From the NCBI RefSeq assembly GCF_020520425.1, contig NC_079488.1:1279747-1343746 (forward strand): 64,000 bases of DNA. Reading direction: 5' to 3'. A program made the translations under genes and the position numbers. Shown here one piece after another: positions 12,595 to 23,863 of this stretch (position 1 is the first letter of the stretch; the number at the start of each line of letters is the position of its first letter). Origin of the DNA: Spinacia oleracea. Lineage: Eukaryota; Streptophyta; Magnoliopsida; Caryophyllales; Amaranthaceae. The notes under the pieces were generated by a model, which saw nothing but the letters and a program-made list of their open reading frames with translations, ran no database searches and was not told the DNA's origin.

Positions 12595-12779
12595 GAGAAA
12601 CTTTTGTGTGAGACCGCCTCACAGGAAAGACTGCCTTGTTGGCAGTCTTGCTGGCAGCCATGTTGGCGTATGTGCTGACGTCATGCTGACGTCAGCATGT
12701 AATTTTTTTTTCAAAATTTTTTTTCAAAATTTTTTTTGGAATTTTTTTTTTCCAAATTTTTTTTTTTGCTTTTTTTTTT

Positions 12780-13625
12780 TCAGGCTTAACTAATTGGACT
12801 TCAGGCTTAACTAATTGGACTTCAAGCTTAACTAATTGGATTTTAGGCTTAACTAATTTGATTTCAGGCTTAAATTTTTTTGTTTTTTTTATATAAAAAA
12901 AATTTTGAATTTTTTTTTTTTTGATTTTTTTTTCCAGGCTTAACTAATTGGATTTCCAGGCTTAACTAATTGGACTTCAGGATTAACTAATTGGACTTTA
13001 AGCTTAACTAATTGGACTTCAAGCTTAACTAATTGGACTTCAAGCTTAAATTATTTTTTTTGATTCAAATTTTTTTTTCGAAATTAAAATTTTCAAATTT
13101 TTTGGGTACTAACTAAACTAGTGTAAAACATAACTAAAAGTAATAAAATCATAACAAATTGAATAACAAAATAGTTAAGGTATAAAAAAAATAGTTAAAC
13201 TTATGAGTCGAATAGTTATTAATTTAAAACAAACTTATTATTAACTAAAACTCATAAAATCTTAACTAATTAGTTGCAATGCTTAACTAATTGATTTCAT
13301 TGCTTAACTAAGCTAATTGGTTCATTGCTTAACTAATTGATTTTGTTGGATAACTAATTAATTTCGTTGCTTAACTAATTGAATCTCAAACTTAACTAAT
13401 TAGTTTCAGTGGTTAACTTAATTAGATCCAGCGCATAACTAATTGCTTCCAATGCTTCACTAATTGGTTTCAGTGCTTCACTAATTGGTTGCATGCTTTA
13501 ACTAATATGTTACATCACTTAACTAATTTATTACATTGCTTAACTAATTGGTTCTGAAGCTTAACTTATTAGTTTCATTTTTAACTAATTGATTCAATTG
13601 CTTAACTAATTATTTTCAATGCTTA
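12780..13625. repeat. Degenerate 'ggcttaactaattggactt' tandem repeats
   Basis: Units of about 20 bp (core CTTAACTAATTGG) are repeated many times at 12780-13070 and, more diverged, at 13258-13625. The two blocks are separated by A/T-rich filler with homopolymer runs. The whole array lies inside the MULE-like element and has no coding character. Confidence 0.85.
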
Positions 13626-13639
13626 AAATATTGTATCCT

Positions 13640-14035
13640 AAATAAAACTCTAAAATGCATTATCTGAAACAAAAATACATAACTAAAACTCAAAAAATCT
13701 TAACTAAAACCAAGAAAATCGTAACTTAAACTGGTAAAATCATAACTAAAACTCGAAAAGTCATAACTAAAACTCTGAACGAAAACTCAAAATACGTAAC
13801 TAAAACTCAAAAAACCTTAACTAAAACCAAAAAAATCGTGACTAAAACTTAAAAATTCATAACTAAAACATAGAAAATCAGTCCAGCCATTCCACTGAGA
13901 AGACCATTATTTCAGAATTATAACTAAAACTAAAACATAATTATTCTTTACTAAATACAAAAAAAGAGTAACTAAAATATTACAATTCTTAACTAAAAAT
14001 AAAACAAAACTAAAACAACTAAAACACCAGTATAT
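13640..14035. repeat. Degenerate 'aactaaaactcaaaaaatc' tandem repeats
   Basis: A second array inside the MULE-like element, with units of roughly 20-22 bp around 'taactaaaactc(a/g)aaa'. It follows directly on the CTTAACTAATTGG array and may be derived from it, since TTAACTAAAA is shared. Confidence 0.8.
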
Positions 14036-14960
14036 TCGACCAACAACTGTCATAGTGCTTCCAGCTACGAACCCTCAGTCTGTCACCGACCGCCACCACC
14101 GCAAATCCTCCTCCTCCTTGTACAAGAGGTCGGATTGTCAACCGAAGTGGAGATCTATAGTACCACAGACCTATACAACAAAAAACTAATCGAATTCAAT
14201 TTTATTGCAACAAAAACCTAATCAAAATCATCACTATATCAGGGTGAACATATCGGGCCAAGCTAGCATCAACATTCAATAGATCGGGGTGAATTGAATA
14301 GAAAGTCGATCGAAATACAAATCACATGAATCGAAAAATCGAAACCTAACTAAATTAAGAAGCTAAAATAAAGGAGTGATGAAAGAAGTACCAGCGTAAC
14401 GCCGAGACCACAACCGGCTCCAAACCAAACCAAATCTCACCTTCGCCACCACCAATTGCGAGATCAAAAATCGAGTGCAAGGCACCAAATCAATCCACCG
14501 CAGCAGCCAGAAGCTATAGCCGATGATAACGTCAACCGAGAGAGATCGCCGGAATAGAGATCGCAGACAAGAATCGGTGTAACAGCCATTAAATTAGGGT
14601 TTGAGACTCAACCTCGTAATCCACTCTTTCTCTCTCCTCTTTTCCTCCTCTCAGGCGCCACCGCCGTTGTCGCTGCTTCTGTTGCTCGTAGAGACGATCT
14701 CAACTTCTTAGGAAGCCACAACCATAGCCGCCTGGCTCCCTCACACCTTCGATCAACGAAAATTGAAACATCAAAAACCTTAAACCATTGAAGAAAAATG
14801 GAGGAGAGAGGGATGGAAGAGTTACCTCCGTCGTCGTCTTCGTGATCTCTCTCGCCTGCTTCGTCATCTCAGACAAAAATTTCGATGAGAGGGGGCGGCG
14901 ATTTGAAGGAGAGAGAGAAGAGGGGCAGAGTGGTTGAGGAGAGAGAAATGCATTAGGGTT
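14036..14960. other. Compositionally distinct block inside the MULE, possible captured DNA
   Basis: GC content rises and codon-like trinucleotide runs appear (ccgccaccaccgc, gccaccgccgttgtcgctgc, ctcctctcaggcgcc). No long open frame or recognisable domain is found on either strand. Mutator-like elements often carry pieces of host genes (Pack-MULEs), so captured 5'-UTR or coding sequence is one explanation. A subterminal region typical of the family is the other. Confidence 0.4.
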
Positions 14961-15113
14961 TTGAAATGAAAATTAAAAGAAAATTTTGATATATATTTTC
15001 ACTGAAAAAAATTGTTGGGTCATGCTGATGCCAGCAATTACGTGGCATAATGGTTGCCATCAAGGCGGTCTTTTCTGTAAGACCGTCTTTTACAAAAGTT
15101 TGTATTATTCATA

Positions 15114-15549
15114 TTAGTTTAGGGCACGTGCACCACACATTTAAGAATTAAAGATGGATATGGGGGAAAGAATACGAATAAAGGTCATTTTAGGCGTTTT
15201 AAGTGACCCGCTAATGGTTTTTTTTACAAATCCTCGTTATATGACCATATTAAACATTCTCCAAAATTTGACGAGATTCCGAGACTGGATCCTGGAGGCT
15301 CCAAATTTCATTAAAAAAAAGGGTGGATTATTGCCTTCAATTTTGGCAAATTTGGACTTTTTCGAGAACCAGAAACTGGAACCTCTAAATTTGATCAAAA
15401 AACGATGTATGTTTGTTTAGGTGACCAAGAAGTTGACTTTTAAAATGTTTGTTTAATTCTCGGTTTACTCCCTACATTCCAAAATAATGTTGCTTTAGCA
15501 TTTGTCTTATAACTAATAACATTTATGAAAGAATATTAATTTCATTACA
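15114..15549. other. Spacer between two TIR elements
   Basis: Contains an 88-codon plus-strand open frame (15154-15420) with no recognised domain. Two similar stretches inside it (aaatttcattaaaaaaaaggg and aaatttgatcaaaaaacg) suggest internal duplication rather than a gene. Its last 8 bp (15542-15549, tcattaca) may be the left target duplication of the next element. Confidence 0.4.
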
Positions 15550-15639
15550 GCGCAAATTTTTGGCTATATCCGGGTACAGTCAAAGCTGGTTGTACCCCCA
15601 TCCAAAACGATGTCGTTTGTCTTGTTTAAAATGAACATT

Positions 15640-16635
15640 AATATACTGGTACAAAAATGAACATTTACTATTTCGGGAACATTTATTTATTTATTTGGAA
15701 TGAACATTTACTATTTTGGAAATGAACATTTATTTATTTATTTGGAAATAAACTATAAAAATAAACATTTACTATTTCGGAAATGAACATTTATCTATTT
15801 ATTTGGAATGAACATTTACTATTTTGGAAATGAACATTTATTTATTATTTGAAAATAAACAATATAGGCGCTTGTAAAAACATAAAAGACCAATGAAGTG
15901 AACAATTTCATTATGAACATTAACCATATATTTATTGTGAACCAACAAATAAACAAGAAAGAACAAATAATTCAACAAAAAAGAACAAACAATATAAAAA
16001 AGAACATAAAATTCCAGAAAAAAGAACAACCAATACAACAATTATGAACAATTTTATGATGAATTTCAAAGCCAACATGAAAGAACAAACAATACAACAA
16101 GAAAGAACAAATACTGGTACAAAAATGAACATTTACTATTTAGGAAATCAACATTTATTTATTTATTTGGAATGAACATTTACTATTTTGGAAATGAACA
16201 TTTATTTATTTATTTGGAAATAAACTACAAAAATGAACATTTACTATTTCGGAAATGAACATTTATTTATTTATTTGGAATGAACATTTACTATTTTGGA
16301 AATGAACATTTATTTATTTATTTGGAAATAAACAATATAGGCGCTTGTAAAAACATAAAAGACCAATGAAGTGAACCATTTCATTATGAACATTAACCAT
16401 ATATTTATTGTGAACAAACAAATAAACAAGAAAGAACAAATAATTCAACAAAAAAGAACAAACAATATAAAAAAGAACATAAAATTCCAGAAAAAAGAAC
16501 AAACAATACAACAATTATGAACAACTTTATGATGAATTTTAAAGCCAACATGAAAACATAAAATTCCAGAAAAAAGAACAAACAATACAACAATTATGAA
16601 CAACTTTATGATGAATTTTAAAGCCAACATGAAAG
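15640..16635. repeat. 473-bp tandem duplication of minisatellite DNA
   Basis: The block starting at about 15645 (ggtacaaaaatgaacattta...) recurs at about 16114 with an offset of 473 bp; for example 'aatataggcgcttgtaaaaa' lies at 15861 and 16334. Within it are shorter units 'gaacatttatttatttattt' and 'aagaacaaacaatacaac'. A further 76-bp unit ending 'aaagccaacatga' is duplicated at 16478-16632. Hydrophobic minus-strand open frames across these repeats are artefacts of the repeat. Confidence 0.85.
16631..16635. repeat. Left target-site duplication GAAAG
   Basis: GAAAG directly precedes the copia LTR and recurs directly after the second LTR at 27105-27109. The uninterrupted sequence 'catgaaagaacaaacaata' is visible in a neighbouring repeat unit at about 16077-16095, confirming a clean 5-bp duplication. 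Confidence 0.95.
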
Positions 16636-18049
16636 TGAAGGAAATAATGCCCTTGGTCCAAGTATGCATTCTATGTTAAGTCTAATAAATGCGGTTCAGT
16701 ATTAATTAACAAGTTAATAATTCAGTGAGATCAAGTGAGCTGAATGCCTAGCTAGAGGCCGCTTTAGTTCAAGTGGAATTAATGATATTAATCCACAGCT
16801 TACTCTTGACTGAACCCGTAGGGTCACACAAATAGTACGTAAACGGATCAAGTATTTAATAGCATTAAATACTCCATCTATGAATATTCGGAACCGACGG
16901 ATCTTGGTTTCAGTGGGAGCTAAGATCGTCACAGGCAAGGAATGAATACTCCGGAAACGATGATATTGCCGGAAACGGAAATATGGATCGTATCGGAAAT
17001 ATAAATATTATCCAAGTCGTAGATGTTGCTGGAAACGGAAACATGGTACGTGTCGGAAAATATTATCGGAAATGGAAATATTGCCAGAATCGGAAATATT
17101 GCCGGAAACGGAAATATTGTCAGAATCGGAAATATTACCGGAATCGGAAAATAATTCCGGAAACGGAAATATTAAATATTTGTTCGAAACGGAAATTAAT
17201 TCCGGAATCGGAAATATTAAATATTGTTCGTATCGGAAATGAATTCCGGAATCGGAAAATTTAATCGGAAGCGCATCGTACGAATAAGCATCGGACGAGG
17301 CCTGCCGGACGAGGCCCAGCACGAAGCCAGGCCATCGCCCAGCAAGCCAAGCGCGCCGCACAAACAGCCACGCCAGGCCCAGCGCAAGGCCAGGCCCAGC
17401 AGGCTGCGCGCAGCGCGCAGCGTGCACAGCGCGCACAGCACGCGCAGCGCGCAGCGCGCGCGGACGCTGAGTGGGCTGCTGCCCGCGCGCATGGGGCCCA
17501 TCGTGGCTGCCGTGCGTGTGTGTGCAAGTGTTTGTGTTCATGCACGTTTCCTAAAACATGCAGAGTTCGGTTAATGATTAAATTCCTAATTCTATTTGAT
17601 AAATTAATTAAATTAGAGTTCTTGTAGGATTCTAGGTTTAATTAATTTGTATCTGAATAGGATTTCGATTCCCTTTCCATACCGCTATAAATATGAGGCT
17701 AGGGCTCACAATTTATAACACAAGTTTCAAAGTATTCAAAGTGAGTTTTTGAGAGAAAAATTCAGTCACACATTTGCCTATAAAGTGCCGAAAATAATAG
17801 TACCTTAAGGGCGATTCTAGTTGGTCAATCTTAAGGCGGATCCGGACGTGCTGTGGACTATCTACGGAGGGACGACACTTGGAGTCCTAAAGACTTGTTC
17901 TTGTTCGGTTCGGGCGCAGCTAGGGAAGGCACGCAACAAAGAGTATGCATCTAATCTATGCTAAATGATTATGTGTAAATAATATGTTTTCCTGGGTTTA
18001 TGGTTTTTCCGCATGATTTATGAATTGTCATATGTATCATAACCTAACA
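16636..18049 (+). repeat. 5' LTR of the young copia element
   Basis: 1414 bp, starting TGAAGG and ending AACA. Three zones are visible. The first is an AT-rich start. At 16945-17265 comes an array of short units around TCCGGAAACGGAAATATT with many TTCCGGAA palindromes. Last is a GC-rich stretch at 17280-17510 (gcgcagcgcgcagcg). A TATA-like 'ctataaatatgagg' lies at about 17684-17697, followed by a probable transcription start. Open frames in the GC-rich zone are not genes. Confidence 0.95.
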
Positions 18050-18050
18050 G

Positions 18051-18065
18051 TGGTATCACGAGCCC
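18051..18065 (+). other. Primer-binding site of the copia element
   Basis: 'tggtatcacgagccc' begins two bases after the LTR. It resembles the TGGTATCAGAGC site complementary to initiator methionine tRNA, with an extra C. Confidence 0.75.
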
Positions 18066-20853
18066 CTTATTATTTTCATAATCTAAATTGCATGAACATG
18101 GTTAAATATTACAAATTTGCAAGAATTAAAAGGGGTGATTAATTTTCGTAATTGTTAATTAATTGCAAATTGCGTTTATTTAATTATACGTACGCAGTTT
18201 TTCGGCAGTTTCTTCGTTACTCATCCGAATTGAGTGATTTTTGTGTCAATTCCGCATGTAAAAGGCATTCTAAAATTTTGACAAAAACAGTATTTTTCTG
18301 CCGAACCCAGAATTCTCAAATTCGAAGCCTAACTATGACTTTTCGAAGGTTTTAGTTTTTCCAATGCAAAATTTCGTAAATTTAAGATGTTAAATTAAAT
18401 ATTTGCGATTCTTGTTGATAAATCTTGAATTTTTGATTGACCTACTGCATATGTTTAACAAGTTTGAATGCCTAGTCTTGTTAATTATGCAATCTAATTT
18501 GTAATTATGATTAATTTGTTGAAAATTAGAATAATTTAGAATTAATTTGATTTTCATAATTAATTGTAATTTAATTAGAAACCTATGATTAAAAACCACC
18601 ATAAAAATTGTAAATTTACGATAAATTTTAAATTTTTATGACCTAGACTTGAATCCATAACAATCGGAAATCAATTGGATAATAAATTTTCGATTTTTTC
18701 GCCCTAAAATTATGAAATTAATATTATTTATTAATTTGTCATTAATTTTAAATATAAATTTTAAATTTTTATGCGATTCGTTCATATAACTTGCACGCAC
18801 GAAGCAATGGACGCTTCGTGTTACCCTTAAGGGGTGTTGTATAATGCGGGCATGCGACGACGAGCAAGGGAGCTCGTCGCCCGTGCGGCACGAATGCAAT
18901 GAGCAAGGGCGTAGTGCACGAGCACAAGGCAGCAGCCCTGCCTTGTGTCGTGTGCCACGACCAATGGACGAATGGGCATGGGCGTAGGGCGAGCCAAGGC
19001 AGTCGCGTGTGGGCAGCAAGCGAGCTGCGCCACAACGCGCGCTGCCTCGCACAAGAGCGCGCAGCCTCGCGCGCAGCGAGCGCAAGCTCGCGTGCCACGA
19101 GCGCTGCGCCTAGCATTGCTCGCGCGCACAGCGAGCGATGTCGCCCGCCCAGCGAGCGATGTCGCGCGCCCAGCGAGCGATGGCTCGCGCGCCCAGCGAG
19201 CGATGTCGCGCGTCCAGCGAGCGATGTCGCGCGCGCACTGCGAGCGATAGCCCGCGTGCGATGAGCGCTGGCGCGCGCAGCGAGCACCAATGCGTGCGGA
19301 GGCTTGCGATAGGGATGCAGCAGCTATGCGACGAGCGCATGGGCTGCGCGCGCATGGCCAGCGATGGCTGTGTGCGTGCGGCCCATGGGCGTGCTACGCG
19401 TAGGGTGTTTGCGTTACGATTAGATCGTTTTGAATGTTTAATTTGAAAATTTCAGTTCACGTAATTTTAATTAATTTTAAAATTAATAATTTAAATTATT
19501 TTCTTGGATTTTAATTTTGAATATTATAATTATAATAAATGTTATTTATTCTAATTATTTTACTAAAATTAAAATCATGAATTAATTTAAATGCGACTGA
19601 AATTAAATTAAACTTTTTGGATTCAATTATAAATTTATATGAGCTTTAAATTTTAATTAAATTTGTATGTTTCCGGTTAGACTAGAAATACATTTTTATG
19701 TTTAAAATTGGTAAAGCATATGAATTTATTGGTTTAAGTGGGAGCGCTTTTTAGTCATAAACTCTTGATTAGGTCTACAAATCCTTAAGGTTAAAACAAC
19801 TTGATTAGAATTAATAAGGACTGAATAATTGGTAGATTATTGGTGCCCTTGATTAATTGCTGCAAATGTTTACGTGATGCATAATGTGTTTTACTAACCA
19901 GCTATGTGGGCCATTCATGATAATGAATGGGTGAATGGTATATATTGTATATGTACTGTTTTGCAGGTTATGAAGTGACTAGTATGGCCCAAATAGGATA
20001 GAAAATATGGTCTGCGTACCATTAATTTGAATGTAATTGGTCTAAAGTACCAAAGTTATTTTTCAATTCAAATATGGTCTGCGAACCATCAAATAGTTGT
20101 AATTAGTTATAGCTTATCCTATTTGAAGAAAATGGTGCCTCCCACGGAGATTTTCAAGACGGACTTTGAAGTCAAAGCTTCAAGATGAAGTCGGGCCATA
20201 CTAGATCACAAATATCTTATGCATGTTTTAAGTTATTTATTGTTTTAAATATGTCTTAAAATGCATGAGATCAAAAGCTTGATTATGTTGCATGATTAAG
20301 GATTTTAGTTCACTTAAAATCTAACCAACATAGTAAGAGCCTTAAGTTCCAAACTTAAAAATTGAGTTAAAAGGTGCCATGCCAAAATATACACTTGCTT
20401 GGATATCCTTTACATCAATCTAGTAATAGTTTTCGCTCAGCGAGGTGTTACTTATTGGTCCTAAAGGGGCAAGGTACACAAATAATTGTGAGTACATGTT
20501 AGTTTTGGTGAAACTCAACGATATAAGTAAGGAGTCCTTTTATGTCGTGGCAAATTCGATAGGTTTACCTAATAAGTTCTTAGACGTACCTATCAACCAA
20601 GAATAGTTTCTAGACTATTAGCAAAAGGCTTTTGCTTACCTAAGATGTTCTAGGATTAAGTCGACAAACTGTGCTTAGTTCTTCAATGATTTTAGGATCT
20701 TGGAATCATTTTATTCACACCTGCCGGAACACATAATTTGAATAAAATGCTTAATAAACATTGAATTATGCATGTATGCTAGAATTTAAGTTTATTAAGA
20801 GAAACTGTGAATGGTTATTTATTTGTTTATTCTTTTCAATTGTAGTTTTTAAT
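18066..20853 (+). other. Long leader of the copia element
   Basis: 2.8 kb between the primer-binding site and gag. It is AT-rich except for 18780-19430, which is very GC-rich and contains imperfect tandem units such as 'cccagcgagcgatgtcgcgc' (about 19130-19260). Long open frames appear there on all six frames and encode low-complexity Ala/Arg-rich strings; I treat none as genes. Near 19970-20110, 'aatatggtctgcg(t/a)accat' occurs twice. No env-like or other additional gene was recognised. Confidence 0.7.
19125..19260 (+). repeat. GC-rich tandem repeat in the copia leader
   Basis: Five to seven imperfect copies of a roughly 21-23 bp unit, 'gcgagcgatgtcgcgcgccc', with variants. It is embedded in a 650-bp GC-rich island. 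Confidence 0.85.
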
Positions 20854-21516
20854 ATGGCAAACAACAATTCATTCAACATTCGATCAATTCTCGAAAAGGA
20901 GAAGTTGAACGGGAAAAACTTCCTTGACTGGCAAAGGAACTTGCAAATAGTTCTTATGCAGGAAGAAAAGGAGTATGTCCTAGATGAGGCGATGCCCGAA
21001 GCTGCAGGCGACGGGGTCACTCAGGCAGCCCTCAATCGTTGGATTGATGCCAACAAGGATGTGAAATGTCTAATGCTCGCCACCATGAGTGCGGATCTGC
21101 AGAAAACGTTCATCAACTCAGATGCTTTCACAATCATCAGTGAGTTGAAGAACATGTTCCAAGATCTGGCTCGAGTCGAAAGATTCGAGACTCATAGGCA
21201 AATTCTTGAGACCAAGCTTAAGAAAGGCGAGCCCGTAAGTCCACATGTTCTCAAAATGATTGGACTCATTGAGAATATGAGTCGGCTGGATCAGCAATTT
21301 TCTCAGGAAATGGCTATAGACACCATCCCCCATTCTCTTCATAGCGGGTATGATCAGTTCAAACTGAACTACAGTATGAATAGTCTGGACAAAACGCTCA
21401 CTGAGCTTCACGGTATGCTGAAGACCGCTGAAAAGACGCTCAAAAATGATAAAGCAGGATGTGCTTATGGTGCGTGGGGGCAAGTTCAAGAAATCTGGAA
21501 AGAAGAGGAATGCTAA
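20854..21516 (+). pseudogene. Copia gag (frame 1, ends early)
   Basis: The start is taken at the ATG at 20854 (MANNNSFNIRSILEKEKLNG), which matches copia gag starts; the frame is open upstream to 20761. The region includes FLDWQRNLQIVL and the gag UBN2-type block up to about 21450. Near 21449-21453 (gataaagcag) the gag reading moves to the next frame, and frame 1 runs on for about 20 unrelated codons before stopping at 21516. The frame change looks like one extra A in the AAA run. Confidence 0.9.
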
Positions 21517-23863
21517 GAAAGGTGGCAACAAAGCCAGCCCAACTAAGCAAACTGGCGCCAAATCTGCAAAGAGAAAGGTCAGTCAACCCACTTCTGAATC
21601 CGAATGCTTCTACTGCAAGAAGAAGGGGCATTGGAAGAGAGATTGCTTGAAGCTAAAGGAAGATCAGAAGAACGGAACAGTCGTTCCATCTTCAGGTATT
21701 TTCGTTATAGACTGTATACTTGCTAATTCAACTTCTTGGGTATTAGATACAGGTTGTGGCTCACACTTATGTTCCAATCCACAGGGACTAAGAAGAAGTA
21801 GAAAGTTAAGCAAGGGTGAAGTCGACCTACGAGTGGGAAATGGAGCACGGATTGCTGCATTAGCTGTAGGAACTTACTATTTGTCGTTGCCCTCCGGGCT
21901 AGTTTTGGAACTGGAAGAATGTTTCCATGTTCCAAGTCTTACTAAAAACATCATTTCAGTTTCTTGCTTAGATGCTAAGGGATTTTCCTTTATAATAAAA
22001 GACAATAGTTGTTCGTTTTATTTTAAAGAGATGTTTTATGGATCTGCTAGATTAGTCAATGGACTTTATTTATTAGATCACGACAAACAAGTATATAACA
22101 TAAATACCAAAAAGGCCAAAAAGGATGATTCAGATCTCACCTATCTGTGGCATTGTCGATTAGGCCATATAAACTTGAAACGCTTAGAAAGACTTCAAAG
22201 AGAAGGAATTCTAGAACCATTTGACTTAGAGGATTATGGTAAATGCGAATCATGTTTACTTGGCAAAATGACAAAGCAACCTTTCTCTAAAGTTGGAGAA
22301 AGAGCAAATGAACTATTGGGTTTAATCCATACAGATGTATGTGGACCAATGAGTACAAATGCTAGAGGTGGTTTCAGCTACTTTATCACTTTCACTGATG
22401 ACTTCAGTAGGTATGGTTATGTCTACCTAATGAAGCATAAGTCTGAATCCTTTGACAAATTCAAGGAATTTCAGAGTGAAGTAGAGAATCAATTAGGCAA
22501 GAAGATTAAGGCACTGCGGTCTGATAGAGGCGGTGAATATCTGAGCTATGAATTTGATGACCATCTGAAAGAATGTGGAATTCTATCAGAATTGACTCCT
22601 CCTGGAACACCACAATGGAACGGTGTGTCAGAACGGAGGAACAGAACCTTGCTAGACATGGTCAGGTCAATGATGGGTCAGGCCGAACTTCCATTAGAAT
22701 TTTGGGGACATGCACTAAATACAGCTGCACTCACTATAAATAGAGCTCCGTCTAAAGCTGTCGAAAAGACTCCATACGAATTATGGTTTGGAAAGCCTCC
22801 AAATGTGTCTTTTCTTAAGATTTGGGGATGTGAAGTATACGTCAAACGATTAATTTCAGACAAACTTCATCCAAAATCTGACAAATGTATCCTTGTGGGC
22901 TATCCAAAGGAAACAAAGGGGTATTACTTCTACAATACATCTGAGAACAAAGTGTTTGTTGCTCGAGATGGTGTCTTTTTGGAGAAGGATCACATTTCCA
23001 AAATGACAAGTGGGAGAAAAGTAGACCTCGAAGAAATTCGAGTCGAACAACAAACTCTAGAGAATGCTCAAGATGACATTCAGGATGAAACTCAGAGATT
23101 TTTAGAAGAATCTGGTGAGACTCATGGTCAATCTAGAAATGTTACCCCGCGTAGATCGCAAAGATATAGATCTCAACCGGAAAGGTACTTAGGTATTTTG
23201 ACGAACGAGAGCTATGACGTTCTATTACTTGAAAGTGATGGACCTGCGACTTACAAGCAAGCTATGACGAGCCCTAGCTCCAAGCAATGGCAAGAAGCCA
23301 TGCAATCTGAATTAGACTCCATGTCTGAAAACCAAGTATGGGATTTGGTCGATTTGCCAGATGGCTACCAAGCCATTGGAAGCAAATGGGTTTTCAAACT
23401 GAAAAAGGACAAGGATGGGAAACTTGAAGTTTTCAAAGCTAGATTGGTTGCAAAAGGTTACAGGCAAGTCCACGGTGTGGATTACGATGAAACCTTTTCA
23501 CCAGTTGCAATGCTAAAGTCTATTCGAATAATGTTAGCAATCGCTGCATATTACGATTACGAAATATGGCAGATGGATGTCAAAACTGCTTTCTTAAACG
23601 GCGTTTTAACAGAAACTGTGTTTATGACACAGCCTGAAGGTTTTGAGGATCCAAAGAATGCTAAAAAGGTATGCAAGCTAAAGAAGTCAATCTACGGATT
23701 GAAGCAGGCATCCAGGAGCTGGAATATACGTTTTGATGAAGCAGTCAGTGACTTTGGTTTCATCAAGAACGCGGACGAATCTTGTGTATACAAGAAGGTC
23801 AGTGGGAGCAAAAATTGCTTTCCTAGTATTATATGTCGACGACATATTGCTTATCGGAAATGA
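21446..23863 (+). pseudogene. Copia zinc knuckle-protease-integrase-RT (frame 2)
   Basis: 805 codons. Zinc knuckle CFYCKKKGHWKRDC (C54, C57, H62, C67). Aspartic protease WVLDTGCGSHLC (D101). Integrase zinc-binding H236/H241/C267/C270 and catalytic core D297, D360, E396 (spacing of 35 between the last two). The GAG-pre-integrase LWHCRLGHINL and the integrase C-terminal GYPKETKGYYFYN are both present. RT begins at about residue 630 and has AFLNG and SIYGLKQASRSW. The frame is lost at about 23809-23813 inside the run 'gcaaaaattgc', just before the RT active site, which is encoded in frame 3. Confidence 0.95.

Larger units (their letters stand above)
12595..15103. mobile_element. Non-autonomous Mutator-like (MULE) element
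   Basis: The ends are imperfect inverted repeats of about 50 bp: left 'aaacttttgtgtgagaccgc' and right, reverse-complemented, 'aaacttttgtaaaagacgg', both continuing through 'acaggaaagactgccttg' and 'acagaaaagaccgccttg'. A 10-bp direct repeat, attattcata, flanks it exactly (12585-12594 and 15104-15113). Long inverted repeats with a 9-11 bp duplication are the mark of Mutator-like elements. No transposase is present. Inside are degenerate tandem repeats and a 0.9-kb block with a different composition. A perfect 18-bp palindrome, CATGCTGACGTCAGCATG, sits at 12682-12699, next to the left inverted repeat. Assignment to MULE rather than hAT rests on repeat length and duplication size. Confidence 0.8.

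Noticed and set aside
12780-13625. A CRISPR array (regular short repeats)
   Set aside because: The units are directly abutting and degenerate with no unique spacers, in a plant nuclear sequence inside a transposon.
15838-16669. Several minus-strand open frames encoding Phe/Leu/Cys-rich hydrophobic proteins
   Set aside because: They lie on AT-rich tandem repeats, repeat the same peptide with each unit, and recur at 27156-27765 in the other half of the same array. They are repeat artefacts.
17008-17574. Open frames across the LTR GC-rich and TCCGGA zones (also at 354-733, 26059-26682 and 60813-61383)
   Set aside because: They appear in every LTR copy, in both orientations, as by-products of the repeat; LTRs do not code here.
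18636-19446. Overlapping long open frames on both strands with Ala/Arg/Ser-rich products
   Set aside because: High GC removes stop codons in all frames at once; no start context, domain or conservation is visible, and the region is the untranslated leader of the copia element.
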